Below are positions 15,353 through 22,888 of a DNA stretch of 64,000 nucleotides, piece after piece. Position 1 is the first letter of the stretch, and the number at the start of each line of letters is the position of its first letter. The DNA lies in NCBI RefSeq assembly GCF_900188345.1, contig NZ_FZOD01000016.1:1-64000 (forward strand), read 5' to 3'. The notes under the pieces were generated by a model. That model did not search any database. It worked only from the letters and a program-made list of their open reading frames with translations, and was not told where the DNA came from. The position numbers and the translations under genes are program-made. The stretch is from Streptosporangium subroseum (lineage in GTDB: Bacteria > Actinomycetota > Actinomycetes > Streptosporangiales > Streptosporangiaceae).

Positions 15353-15993
15353 CGGCCTCTCCCCTCCGGACGCCGCTTGAGGACCTCTGGAACCCTGTCG
15401 AAGTCCCGTAGCCATACTGCGACGGCCGGCTCAAGATAGCCCAGGAGTCTGTAGATCTTCACGTGGTCGGCTTCCAGGCGGCGGTGGTGGATGGGTTCAT
15501 GATGCATAACCCGATTGCGCAGGAGGACCATTGCCTGCAGGTTGTCGCGCAACCCCTCACGGCGACCCGAATAGTGCGGAAACGCTCTGTGCAATACGGG
15601 CACCCAGAGATACCGGTCGTAGGAGCGGCTCAGGAGTGACACCCAGAACCCGAACGACAGCTCGGCGATCACATCGTCAGCGCTGGGAAGGCCGGCGCCC
15701 TTGTCCCGCAGGCTGCGCTCAGCCTGCGCGATCTTGGCCAGTTCGTGCTTGCGCAGCGGCGCCGCAACCCACCAGTCGACCCGGCCGAACCTGGCGCTCA
15801 ACTCGATGTGCTGTGCATTGCGCAGGCTGACTTCCAGGCAGTGCAGGGGGCAGTAGAAGGCCTCGGATACCTCGATGTTCCATCGGTACAGATCCCACGC
15901 CCGCTTGTCATCCCCGTCCACGGCGTTCCGATACGGTACGAAACGCGGCGACGAGAACATCCGGCAGAACCATTCGGGCAGCTCGAAACTCAC
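15349..15993 (-). CDS. Abi_2 family protein with HEPN motif (abortive-infection-like)
   Basis: 214-residue protein of the Abi_2 (AbiD/AbiF-like) type. The family pattern is evident: LEVSLRNAQHIEL, ELSFGFWVSLLS, YLWVPVLHRAFPH and finally LLRNRVMHHEPI. RNRVMH at about residues 159-164 fits the Rx4-6H motif of HEPN ribonucleases. GTG at 15993 has GGGAG 7 bases upstream; a longer in-frame start at 16095 lacks support. It is the first gene of a three-gene operon with hsdM and hsdS, each overlapping by GTGA. Guarding by a methylase complex, as PrrC is guarded by EcoprrI, is an inference. Confidence 0.85.
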   Translation of the reverse strand: MSFELPEWFCRMFSSPRFVPYRNAVDGDDKRAWDLYRWNIEVSEAFYCPLHCLEVSLRNAQHIELSARFGRVDWWVAAPLRKHELAKIAQAERSLRDKGAGLPSADDVIAELSFGFWVSLLSRSYDRYLWVPVLHRAFPHYSGRREGLRDNLQAMVLLRNRVMHHEPIHHRRLEADHVKIYRLLGYLEPAVAVWLRDFDRVPEVLKRRPEGRGR

Positions 15994-16328
15994 GGGGCAC
16001 TCCCAGAATGATCGGTTGTCGGGGGACGAGCGTCGGGATATGCTTGGCGACGTAAGCCCCGGGTCCGCCTCTGCTTTGCATGCCGCCCGGGGCACGGCCT
16101 TTTCTGCGGCCTTTCCCCGGCCGCATCCTCACTTTGGTGAACCTCTGGTCGCCACAAGCACTCCGCGGTACGTGATGACGGTAGCGCTTTGCATACCTAC
16201 CCGGCAAGCGTATTGCGATACAAAAACTGTGAACCCCATGCCAGACACTCCACCGCTCGGCACCGAAGTTCAGATTTCTTTGATTTCCGACGCCAATCTG
16301 ACGGCTGCCAGCCTGTATCCGAACAAGA
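15994..16328. promoter_or_regulatory. divergent promoter region, abi operon / O-methyltransferase
   Basis: 335 bases between divergent genes, visibly richer in A+T than the surroundings, mainly at 16180-16320. It must carry promoters in both directions. No clear Shine-Dalgarno precedes the O-methyltransferase ATG. I see no strong repeat or RNA structure. Confidence 0.4.
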
Positions 16329-16991
16329 ATGGCCAGCATGAAGGCGACTTATCTCGATTCAGCGGTCGGGCAGTATCTCCTCGCGCACAGCACCTGGTCC
16401 GACGACGTCCTCGACGCGCTCGCCGTCGAGACCCGCGAGTTCACCGGGGACAGCGCGCGCATGCAGATCTCCCCGGACCAGGGACGCTTCCTCACCATGA
16501 TCACCCAGGTCAGCCGCGCCCGGAACGTGGTGGAGGTGGGCACGTTCACCGGCTACTCGTCCATCTGCCTCGCCCGGGGCCTCGGCTCCGGCGGCAGGCT
16601 GCACTGCTTCGACGTCAGCGAGGAATGGACGGCGATCGCCCGGCGCTACTGGGACAAGGCCGGGATCGCCGATCGCATCGAGCTGAAGATCGGCCCGGCG
16701 GCCGAGCGGCTGAAGGAGCTTCCCGCCCAGCTCGCCGTGGACCTGGCGTTCATCGACGCCGACAAGGTCAGCTATCCCGTCTACTACGAGACCCTCCTGC
16801 CCCGCCTGGCTCCGGGCGGCCTGATCCTCGTCGACAACACCCTGTGGAGCGGGCACGTCGCCGATCCCACCAATGACGACGAGACCACCCAGCTCATGCG
16901 CGAGTTCAATGACATGGTCATGAACGACGACCGGGTCGACTCGATCATGCTGCCCATCGCCGACGGCCTCACCATGATTCGAAAGCACTGA
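16329..16991 (+). CDS. SAM-dependent O-methyltransferase (CCoAOMT/COMT family)
   Basis: 220-residue class I methyltransferase. Motif I VVEVGTFTGYSSICLARGL (about residues 74-92), the acidic DVSEEW, DLAFIDADKVSYPVYYE and LILVDNTLWSGHV are the hallmarks of the cation-dependent O-methyltransferase family 3, which methylates catechol-like or phenolic substrates. The substrate cannot be inferred. Either ATG at 16329 or ATG at 16338 may be used; neither has a convincing Shine-Dalgarno. It is monocistronic and divergent from the abi operon. Confidence 0.92.
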   Translation: MASMKATYLDSAVGQYLLAHSTWSDDVLDALAVETREFTGDSARMQISPDQGRFLTMITQVSRARNVVEVGTFTGYSSICLARGLGSGGRLHCFDVSEEWTAIARRYWDKAGIADRIELKIGPAAERLKELPAQLAVDLAFIDADKVSYPVYYETLLPRLAPGGLILVDNTLWSGHVADPTNDDETTQLMREFNDMVMNDDRVDSIMLPIADGLTMIRKH

Positions 16992-17093
16992 CGAGAACTT
17001 TCCCGGATCTCGGGTGGGCGCGAGACTTTTCCATTACTTTAAGTGATGTGCCAAACACGTTGCGCCCACCCGCACGGAGGGAAGGATGATCCC

Positions 17094-17681
17094 ATGGGAC
17101 TGGTCATGGAGAAATCGGTCATTCGCCAGATCAACGATCAGGCGGAGCTCGAAAAGCTTTACCTGGAGCTCGTCGATCGCTTCGAGAAGCATCGCATCGA
17201 GATCGTCAACGGCCGGATCGTGGTGAGAGAAGTGGCCACGATCGCTCACGCCGATGTCGTGTATCAACTCATGTCCCAGCTCATGCCATTCTCAATGGAG
17301 AAGGGATGGCGTGTTTACCCGGAGGCCAGGATCTTCCCGCAGGCGCAGGCGGATCGGTATGAGCCGGATCTCATCGTCGTTCCTGCGAATCGCCGTCTCT
17401 GGGACCCCAGCCATGTGTACGCGAACGCCACACTGCTGGTCGCCGAGGTCGTCTCCCCGAGCAGCGTCCACGATGATCACATGGTCAAGCCTCGAAACTG
17501 CGCGCTCGCGGGAGTCCCGCTCTATCTGGTGATCGACACCTTCGCGAGCCGGTTCAGGCTGCTCAGCCGGCCGGGGCCGGAGGGTTACGCCGACGAGGTC
17601 ACCGAGTCGCTCGGCAAGCCGCTTGAGCTACCCGCGCCATGGAACCTCACGATCGACACCGCCAAGCTGATCGAGGGATAG
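17094..17681 (+). CDS. Uma2 family (DUF820) putative PD-(D/E)XK nuclease-fold protein
   Basis: 195 residues. Core elements of the Uma2 family are present: FEIVNGRIVV-like RIEIVNGRIVVREV, the acidic RYEPDLIVVP strand and LLVAEVVSPSS, then KPRNCALAGVPLYLVID. The D of EPDLIVV and E of AEVVS are the usual PD-(D/E)XK residues; the lysine is expected in the K-x-x-x-Y region but here reads MVKPRNCALAGV, with N where family members often have Y. Uma2 proteins are abundant in actinomycetes and their function is unknown. ATG at 17094 has GGAGGGAAGG upstream. It is monocistronic with a strong terminator. Confidence 0.88.
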   Translation: MGLVMEKSVIRQINDQAELEKLYLELVDRFEKHRIEIVNGRIVVREVATIAHADVVYQLMSQLMPFSMEKGWRVYPEARIFPQAQADRYEPDLIVVPANRRLWDPSHVYANATLLVAEVVSPSSVHDDHMVKPRNCALAGVPLYLVIDTFASRFRLLSRPGPEGYADEVTESLGKPLELPAPWNLTIDTAKLIEG

Positions 17682-17695
17682 GCCCTGTTCCCGGA

Positions 17696-17726
17696 GAAAG
17701 CCCGGCCGGTGGGAGGCCGGGCTTTC
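17696..17726 (+). terminator. terminator after Uma2 gene
   Basis: GAAAGCCCGGCC (17696-17707) pairs perfectly with GGCCGGGCTTTC (17715-17726), followed by CCCTT. Confidence 0.85.
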
Positions 17727-17755
17727 CCTTGGGCGAGTGGCTGATGGAGTGGCTC

Positions 17756-17821
17756 CGAGCCTTGACCGGGTCATTTTGAAGCCGAGCGCCGTTCCCGGTC
17801 GCGGGAAATCAGGCCAACGTC
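17756..17821. repeat. dispersed intergenic repeat, copy 1
   Basis: Shares with 26829-26894 the exact block CGAGCCTTGACCGGGTC, then, after an equal-length variable stretch of 21-22 bases, CCGGTCGCGGG, and then a similar end (..CGTCG). The ungapped spacing over about 66 bases shows common origin. It overlaps the gap just downstream of ilvE. Confidence 0.65.
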
Positions 17822-17834
17822 GCGCACGGGGCCT

Positions 17835-18929
17835 CTAGCAGATCTTGTGGACCCAGCTGTGCGCGTCGGGGCGGGAACCGTACTGGATGCCCACGAGCTC
17901 CTCGCGGATCCTGGAGGTGACCGGTCCCTGGGTGCCGTCGCCGATCGTCCAGGCGCGGTCGGCGCCCTTGACCGAGCCGACCGGGGTCACGACCGCGGCG
18001 GTGCCGCAGGCGAAGACCTCGGTGAGCTCGCCGGACTCGCTGCCCGCCTGCCACTCCTCGATCGACAGGCGGCCCTCCTCGGGGGTCAGGCCGAGGTCGG
18101 CGGCGAGGGTGAGGATCGAGTCGCGGGTGATGCCGGGCAGGAGCGTGCCGGTGAGCGCAGGGGTCAGCAGGCGGTCGCCGTAGACGAAGAACAGGTTCAT
18201 CCCGCCCATCTCCTCGACGTAGCGGTGCTCACCCGCGTCGAGCCAGACCACCTGGTCGCAGCCCTGCTCGACCGCCTGGCGCTGGGCCACGAAGGCCGCC
18301 GCGTAGTTGCCGCCGCACTTGACGGCGCCGGTCCCGCCGGGGGCGGCGCGGGTGTACTCCGTGGAGAGCCAGACCGAGACGGGCTTGCCGGCGCCGAAGT
18401 AGGCCGCCGCCGGGGAAGCGATCACCATGTACTTGTAGGTCCTGGACGGGTAGTTCACCCCGAGCGCGGCCTGAGTGGCGATCATGAAGGGGCGCAGGTA
18501 GAGGCTGTGCCCCGGCGTCGTGGGCACCCATTCGCGGTCGGTCTGGACGAGGAGTTCCAGCGACTCGACGAAGGTCTCCTCCGGGAGTTCCGGCATGGCC
18601 ATCCGCCACGCCGAACTGTTGAAGCGGGCGGCGTTGGCGTATGGGCGGAAGGTCGCGATCGTGCCGCCCTCCTGGCGGTAGGCCTTCATGCCCTCGAAGA
18701 ACTCCTGGGCGTAGTGGAAGACCGCGGTCGCGGGATCCAGGCTCAGCGGGCCGTACGGCATGAGCCGCGCGTCGTGCCAGCCCTCGCCCTCGGTGTAGTC
18801 GATCGAGATCATGTGATCGCTGAAGACCTGCCCGAACCCGGGACTCGCCATTACCTGCTCACGCTCGGCCGCGGTGCGCGCGTGGTCGGAGAGCTGCACG
18901 TCGAAGCTGAGCTGCTGAGCGGTGGTCAT
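17835..18929 (-). CDS. ilvE: branched-chain amino acid aminotransferase
   Basis: 364-residue class IV PLP aminotransferase that interconverts Leu, Ile and Val with their 2-oxo acids. The PLP lysine lies in GAVKCGGNYAAA, and the family signature EMGGMNLFFV, LPGITRDSI and EVFACGTAAVVTPVG follow. Residues FHYAQEFFEGMKAYR set the small domain. ATG is preceded by AAGGAT. It lies 170 bases downstream of leuB in the same direction, separated by a perfect palindrome, in the common actinomycete order leuB-ilvE-cimA. Confidence 0.96.
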   Translation of the reverse strand: MTTAQQLSFDVQLSDHARTAAEREQVMASPGFGQVFSDHMISIDYTEGEGWHDARLMPYGPLSLDPATAVFHYAQEFFEGMKAYRQEGGTIATFRPYANAARFNSSAWRMAMPELPEETFVESLELLVQTDREWVPTTPGHSLYLRPFMIATQAALGVNYPSRTYKYMVIASPAAAYFGAGKPVSVWLSTEYTRAAPGGTGAVKCGGNYAAAFVAQRQAVEQGCDQVVWLDAGEHRYVEEMGGMNLFFVYGDRLLTPALTGTLLPGITRDSILTLAADLGLTPEEGRLSIEEWQAGSESGELTEVFACGTAAVVTPVGSVKGADRAWTIGDGTQGPVTSRIREELVGIQYGSRPDAHSWVHKIC

Positions 18930-19038
18930 GACGGGATCCTTCTCTTGGTGTCGGGCGGCCTGAGTCCATTCTGCGACGGATCAGGTAACGGGAAAACTAC
19001 TGCATCGACATCGAAAACCGGCAGTGCCGGGATAACGA

Positions 19039-19078
19039 AGACGCGCCTGGCGGCTCATATGAGCCGCCAGGCGCGTCT
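19039..19078. terminator. perfect 40-base palindrome between ilvE and leuB
   Basis: AGACGCGCCTGGCGGCTCAT is followed directly by its exact reverse complement, with no spacer. It lies 21 bases beyond the leuB stop and upstream of the ilvE start. A loopless 20-bp inverted repeat would form a terminator-like hairpin for leuB on either strand. Confidence 0.8.
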
Positions 19079-19099
19079 GAAGTGAGGGAGGCGGCTTCC

Positions 19100-20146
19100 T
19101 CAGCCGGCTACTCGGGCGGTGATGTCGTCACCGATCTCGTGGGTGGTCCTGCCGGCCCATCCGGTCAGCCGTTCGACCAGGTCGTCGGCCACGGCCTGCT
19201 CGACCCTGGCGGCCTCCTGGGCCAGGCCGAGGTGCTCCAGGAGCATGGCGACCGACAGGATCGTCGCGGTCGGGTCGGCCTTGCCCTTGCCCGCGATGTC
19301 GGGGGCACTGCCGTGAACCGGCTCGAACATGCTCGGCGCGGTGCGGTCGGGGTTGACGTTGCCGCTGGCCGCCAGGCCGATGCCACCGGCGATGGCGGCG
19401 CCGATGTCGGTGAGGATGTCACCGAAGAGGTTGTCGGTGACGATCACATCGAACCGCTCCGGCTGGCTGACGAAGAACATCGAGGCCGCGTCCACGTGGC
19501 AGTAGTCGGTCTCGACATCGGGGTATTCCAGACCGACCCGGTCGAAGATGCGGGCCCAGAGGTCACCGGCGTAGGTGAGCACGTTGGTCTTGTGGACCAG
19601 CGTCAGCTTCTTGCGGGGGCGGCCGATCGCCTTCTCGAAGGCGTAGCGGACGACCCGTTCGACGCCGTGGGCGGTGTTCAGCGACTCCTGGGTGGCGATC
19701 TCGTGGGGCGTGCCACGGCGCATCACGCCGCCGGTCCCGGCGTACAGCCCCTCGGTGCCCTCGCGGACCACGATCATGTCGATGTCCTCGGGGCGGGCCT
19801 TGCCCAGCGGGGTCTCCACGCCGGGGAAGAGCTTGACCGGGCGGAGGTTCACGTAGTGGTCGAGCTGGAAGCGGAGCTTGAGCAGCAGGTCGCGCTCCAG
19901 GACGCCCGGGGGCACGCTGGGGTCGCCGACCGCGCCGAGCAGGATCGCGTCATATCCGCGCAGCTCATCCAGAACCGAGTCGGGCAGGGTCTCACCGGTC
20001 TCGTGATACCGCTTGGCGCCGAGATCGTAGGTGGTGGTCTCCACCTTCGTGCCGACCGCTTCCAGGACCTTCAGGCCCTCGGTGACGACCTCGGTCCCGA
20101 TCCCGTCTCCGGGGATGACGGCCAGGCGAATGTTACGCGAATCCAT
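19100..20146 (-). CDS. leuB: 3-isopropylmalate dehydrogenase
   Basis: 348-residue NAD-dependent beta-decarboxylating dehydrogenase of leucine synthesis, oxidising 3-isopropylmalate. IRLAVIPGDGIGTEV opens the protein; the catalytic Tyr is in GVMRRGTPHEIATQ-flanked strands, the Lys/Asp set in LVHKTNVL and DIMTDIGA-like DILTDIGAAIAGG, and the NAD-binding loop is EPVHGSAPDIAGKGKADP. Family length. ATG start. It is upstream of ilvE, with its own promoter region in the 400-base gap shared divergently with the riboswitch-controlled NlpC/P60 gene. Confidence 0.96.
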   Translation of the reverse strand: MDSRNIRLAVIPGDGIGTEVVTEGLKVLEAVGTKVETTTYDLGAKRYHETGETLPDSVLDELRGYDAILLGAVGDPSVPPGVLERDLLLKLRFQLDHYVNLRPVKLFPGVETPLGKARPEDIDMIVVREGTEGLYAGTGGVMRRGTPHEIATQESLNTAHGVERVVRYAFEKAIGRPRKKLTLVHKTNVLTYAGDLWARIFDRVGLEYPDVETDYCHVDAASMFFVSQPERFDVIVTDNLFGDILTDIGAAIAGGIGLAASGNVNPDRTAPSMFEPVHGSAPDIAGKGKADPTATILSVAMLLEHLGLAQEAARVEQAVADDLVERLTGWAGRTTHEIGDDITARVAG

Positions 20147-20335
20147 GAACGCACCCTACCGGTCCCGTCTCGGTGATCGAACAACGATCTCATTCTGCGG
20201 ACAGATTCGAGCGTACGACACGCCTGATCGTTTTGTCCACCTTTGCTAGGTATTGACCGTTTCGTTGACTTTCGTTATGGTCCTCAGCATTCGTATCGAC
20301 GCCTAATTCGCGCAGGTCATCCCCTATATCGGCCT

Positions 20336-20506
20336 GCGCGGAGCCGGGGAACCACTTTTTCGGGATCCACGGGACATCGAGGAACCTCGCTCCACCCCCG
20401 GAGCCGTTCCCCGCTGCCTCACGCGATTCCTTGGGGCGAATCGGCGCATCCCTCGCGCCGTAGGGCGGCCTCCACGCCCGAGTCCGACAGCTCACCCGGC
20501 CGGCCT
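20336..20506 (+). ncRNA. ydaO-yuaA (c-di-AMP) riboswitch
   Basis: The leader of the NlpC/P60 gene contains the conserved blocks of this riboswitch in order: GAGCCGGGGAACC (20341-20353), CTTGGGGCGAATCGG (about 20430-20444), TAGGGCGGCC and the 3' block CGCCCGAGTCCGACAGCTCAC (20475-20495) followed by CCGGCCGGC. In actinobacteria this class commonly precedes cell-wall hydrolase genes and lowers expression when c-di-AMP is high. The Shine-Dalgarno follows within 10 bases of its end. Exact ends are estimates. Confidence 0.93.
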
Positions 20507-20522
20507 TATGGAAGGAACCATT

Positions 20523-21335
20523 TTGTCCGGCATGACCTACCCCCGTGTCCTGTCGCTGTTCGTGGCCGGCGCCGCCGTGTTCGCGACTCCGGCCGTCGCT
20601 CTGGCCGACTCCTCTCCCCTGACCGACGCCCCTCTCACCGGGTCCTCCTTCCCCGTCACCCGGGGCGAGGCCCCCGTTCCGCCCCCCGGGCCGGCGGCTC
20701 CCGGCGCGGCTCCCAGCCTGACGATCCCCGGCCTGGCGGCTCCCGGCTCGGCTGCTCCTAATCCGGCTGCTCCTGATCCGGCTGCTCCCGGTCCGGTGGT
20801 TCATGGCCCGGCGGCTTCCAGCCCGGCAACGCCCGGCACCTCCGGCGCACCCGGCACCGTCGAGCCCTCACAGGCACCCGCGACCGCACCCGCCCCCACC
20901 GCGGCCCCCAAGCCCCCGAAGCCCCCCAAGCCCGCCTGGCAGAAGGCCGTGAAGTGGGCCATGTCCAAGCGCGGCACGCCCTACGTCTGGGGCGGCACCG
21001 GCCACGGCGGCTTCGACTGCTCCGGCCTGGTGCTCCGCGCCTACGGCGCCGCCGGGATCAAGCTGCCCCGCGTCACCAACGACCAGTACAACGCGTTCTC
21101 CAAGAAGATCGCCTGGAAGGACCTCCAGCCGGGCGATCTGGTCTTCTTCAGCGGCCTCGACCACGTCGGCATGGTCAGCAAGCCGGGCTACATGATCAAC
21201 GCCCCGCACACCGGCGACGTGGTCAAGGTGGAGAAGCTCGACGCGGGGCGTCGCGCCTCCTTCGCCGGCGCCGTCCGCCCCGACCCCAAGGGCGTCAAGG
21301 CCGCGATCAAGGCCGGCACGCTGAACCCCGCCTGA
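20523..21335 (+). CDS. secreted NlpC/P60 peptidoglycan endopeptidase
   Basis: About 270 residues. An N-terminal signal peptide (VLSLFVAGAAVFATPAVALA) is followed by a disordered stretch of about 100 residues made of Pro-Ala repeats, then the NlpC/P60 domain. The catalytic Cys is in FDCSGLVLRAYG and the His in LDHVGMV; YMINAPHTGDVVKV is the usual third segment. It should cleave D-Glu-diaminopimelate bonds. TTG at 20523 is preferred (AAGGA 6 bases upstream); ATG at 20508 and ATG at 20532 are alternatives. The c-di-AMP riboswitch upstream controls it, as for Streptomyces cell-wall hydrolases. Confidence 0.92.
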   Translation: MSGMTYPRVLSLFVAGAAVFATPAVALADSSPLTDAPLTGSSFPVTRGEAPVPPPGPAAPGAAPSLTIPGLAAPGSAAPNPAAPDPAAPGPVVHGPAASSPATPGTSGAPGTVEPSQAPATAPAPTAAPKPPKPPKPAWQKAVKWAMSKRGTPYVWGGTGHGGFDCSGLVLRAYGAAGIKLPRVTNDQYNAFSKKIAWKDLQPGDLVFFSGLDHVGMVSKPGYMINAPHTGDVVKVEKLDAGRRASFAGAVRPDPKGVKAAIKAGTLNPA

Positions 21336-21558
21336 AGCCTCCCGCCGTCATCGTCCGAGACGCCACGATCGGCGCGTGACGTCTCGGACGCCCGGGTCTC
21401 GGCGTGTGACGTCTCGGACGCCCGGGTCCGCGCACGGTGACCACCGGCAGCGCCAACCACCGCGCCCACGTGCTTAGGACGTCCGGGTCGGCGCATGGCT
21501 ACCCCGGGCACTCGGCATCGGGTCGGCGTACGGCGACCCGACACCCGCCGGCACCCGG
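21336..21558. repeat. short direct repeats downstream of NlpC/P60 gene
   Basis: GTGACGTCTCGGACGCCCGGGTC-type 23-base copies start at 21376 and 21406 (period 30), identical to each other (core GTGACGTCTCGGACGCCC). A degenerate third copy begins near 21478 (GGACGTCCGGGTCGGCGC). An inverted piece GTCCGAGACG occurs at 21354. No gene is visible here. Confidence 0.7.
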
Positions 21559-21598
21559 CGGCCTTCCCTTCCCACGGGCTCACGGGAGGGGAAGGCCG
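21559..21598. terminator. hairpin between convergent NlpC/P60 and ROK genes
   Basis: CGGCCTTCCCTTCCC pairs with GGGAGGGGAAGGCCG (one G-U pair) around a 10-base loop, immediately beyond the ROK gene stop. Confidence 0.8.
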
Positions 21599-21601
21599 AG
21601 G

Positions 21602-22774
21602 TCAGGCGCGGCGGCCGGTGAAGATGACATCCCAGGCGCGGCCCAGCGCACGGGTGACGGCGCCCAGCAGGACTCCGCTGTCGCCCAGCGTGCTCGCCAC
21701 CACGGTGGGGCGCAGCGGTCCGAGTTCGGCGATCCTGGCGGTGATGGAGTCGCCGAGCAGGTCGAGGTTGCGGCCGACGCCGCCGGCGAGCACGACCACC
21801 TCCGGATCCAGGACCGCGGCCACCGCCACGATCAGCCCGCCGATCCGGCGGCCCTCGGCCTCGACGACGGCCAGCGCCAGAGGGTCGCCGGCCGCCGCGG
21901 CGCCGAAGACCTCCTTGGCCGTCTCCAGCCGCAGCCCGGCGGCACGGGCCTCGCGGACCACGCCGGAGGCGCCGACCACCGTCTCGGTGAGCCCGTGCTC
22001 CAGCACCTCCTGGTCGGGGGCGAGATTCTCGGCCGCGGGCAGGTAGGAGACCTCTCCCGCCGCGCCCCGGGCTCCGGAGTAGAGCTCTCCGTTGATGACG
22101 ATGCCCATGCCGACACCGGTGCCGACGGACACCAGCGCGAAGTGGGACTTCCCCTTGCCCTCACCGTGGGCGTGCTCGCCCAGGGCGGCCAGGTTGATGT
22201 CGTTCTCGATGGCCAGGTCGGTCTCCAGCGCGGTGCGCAGCCGGTCGAGCAGGCCGGGACTGCCCCAGCCCGGCAGGTTCGAGGCGAGGTCCAGACGCCC
22301 CGCCTCCGGGTCGTAGACGCCGGGGCTGCCGACCATCGCGTAGGTGATGGAAGGCCATTCGAGGCCGGCCTCCGTCACCGCCGCGTGGGTGAGGTCCCGG
22401 ACCCTGGCGACCAGGTCCTCCTCGCTGCGCGCGTCGTTGCGGCCGTCGCGGCGGCCCGCGAAGCGGCCCCGGAGATCGGCCACCGCCACCCGGATCCAGT
22501 CGCGGCCGATGTCGATGCCCGCGACATGGACCGCGCGCGCGTTCATGTCGTAGAGCGAGGTCACGGGGCCGGGGCGGCCGGAGACCTCTCCGACCAGGTG
22601 GACCAGGCCGTCCGCCTCCAGGCCGGCCATCGCGGCCGAGACAGTCGGTTTGGAGAGGCCGGTTGCCTTGGCCAGATCCGCCCGGGAGGCGGGGCCGTGG
22701 TCGAGGAGCTGGTCGAGGAGCCGCCGCTCGTTCATCACCCGCAGCAGCCGTGGATTGCCTAGCTCGCCTCGCAC
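21602..22774 (-). CDS. ROK family transcriptional regulator (XylR/NagC type)
   Basis: 390 residues. An N-terminal winged helix-turn-helix (LLDHGPASRADLAKATGLSKPTVSAAMAGLEADGLV, residues about 23-60) is joined to a ROK sugar-kinase-like domain: VAGIDIGRDWIRVAVADL, the ROK GTGVGMGIVINGELYSGARGAAGEVSYL region and VVLAGGVGRNLDLL. The usual zinc-binding Cys cluster of ROK proteins is absent. GTG start with GAGGAGAG upstream. It is divergent from the xylose-type ABC operon and probably represses it, with the sugar as inducer (inference). Confidence 0.93.
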   Translation of the reverse strand: MRGELGNPRLLRVMNERRLLDQLLDHGPASRADLAKATGLSKPTVSAAMAGLEADGLVHLVGEVSGRPGPVTSLYDMNARAVHVAGIDIGRDWIRVAVADLRGRFAGRRDGRNDARSEEDLVARVRDLTHAAVTEAGLEWPSITYAMVGSPGVYDPEAGRLDLASNLPGWGSPGLLDRLRTALETDLAIENDINLAALGEHAHGEGKGKSHFALVSVGTGVGMGIVINGELYSGARGAAGEVSYLPAAENLAPDQEVLEHGLTETVVGASGVVREARAAGLRLETAKEVFGAAAAGDPLALAVVEAEGRRIGGLIVAVAAVLDPEVVVLAGGVGRNLDLLGDSITARIAELGPLRPTVVASTLGDSGVLLGAVTRALGRAWDVIFTGRRA

Positions 22775-22888
22775 TCAGCTCTCCTCATCCTACGATCATG
22801 GAAATAGGGCTAGCCAACGCCTTTGATAGTAAACTACCTTTCTTACCAATCAATCGCATTCGAGGTCTGCACGAAGGGAAGATGTGCG
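22775..22888. promoter_or_regulatory. divergent operator/promoter region for ROK regulator and sugar ABC operon
   Basis: 114-base gap with an AT-rich core at 22822-22860 (GATAGTAAACTACCTTTCTT). TAGTAAACTA is a near-palindrome (AGT/ACT arms), the kind of site ROK repressors bind. AAGGGA precedes the ATG at 22889. Confidence 0.5.

Noticed and set aside
20243..20761. Plus-strand frame of 172 codons across the leuB/NlpC gap
   Set aside because: It covers the conserved blocks of the c-di-AMP riboswitch and has no family signature.
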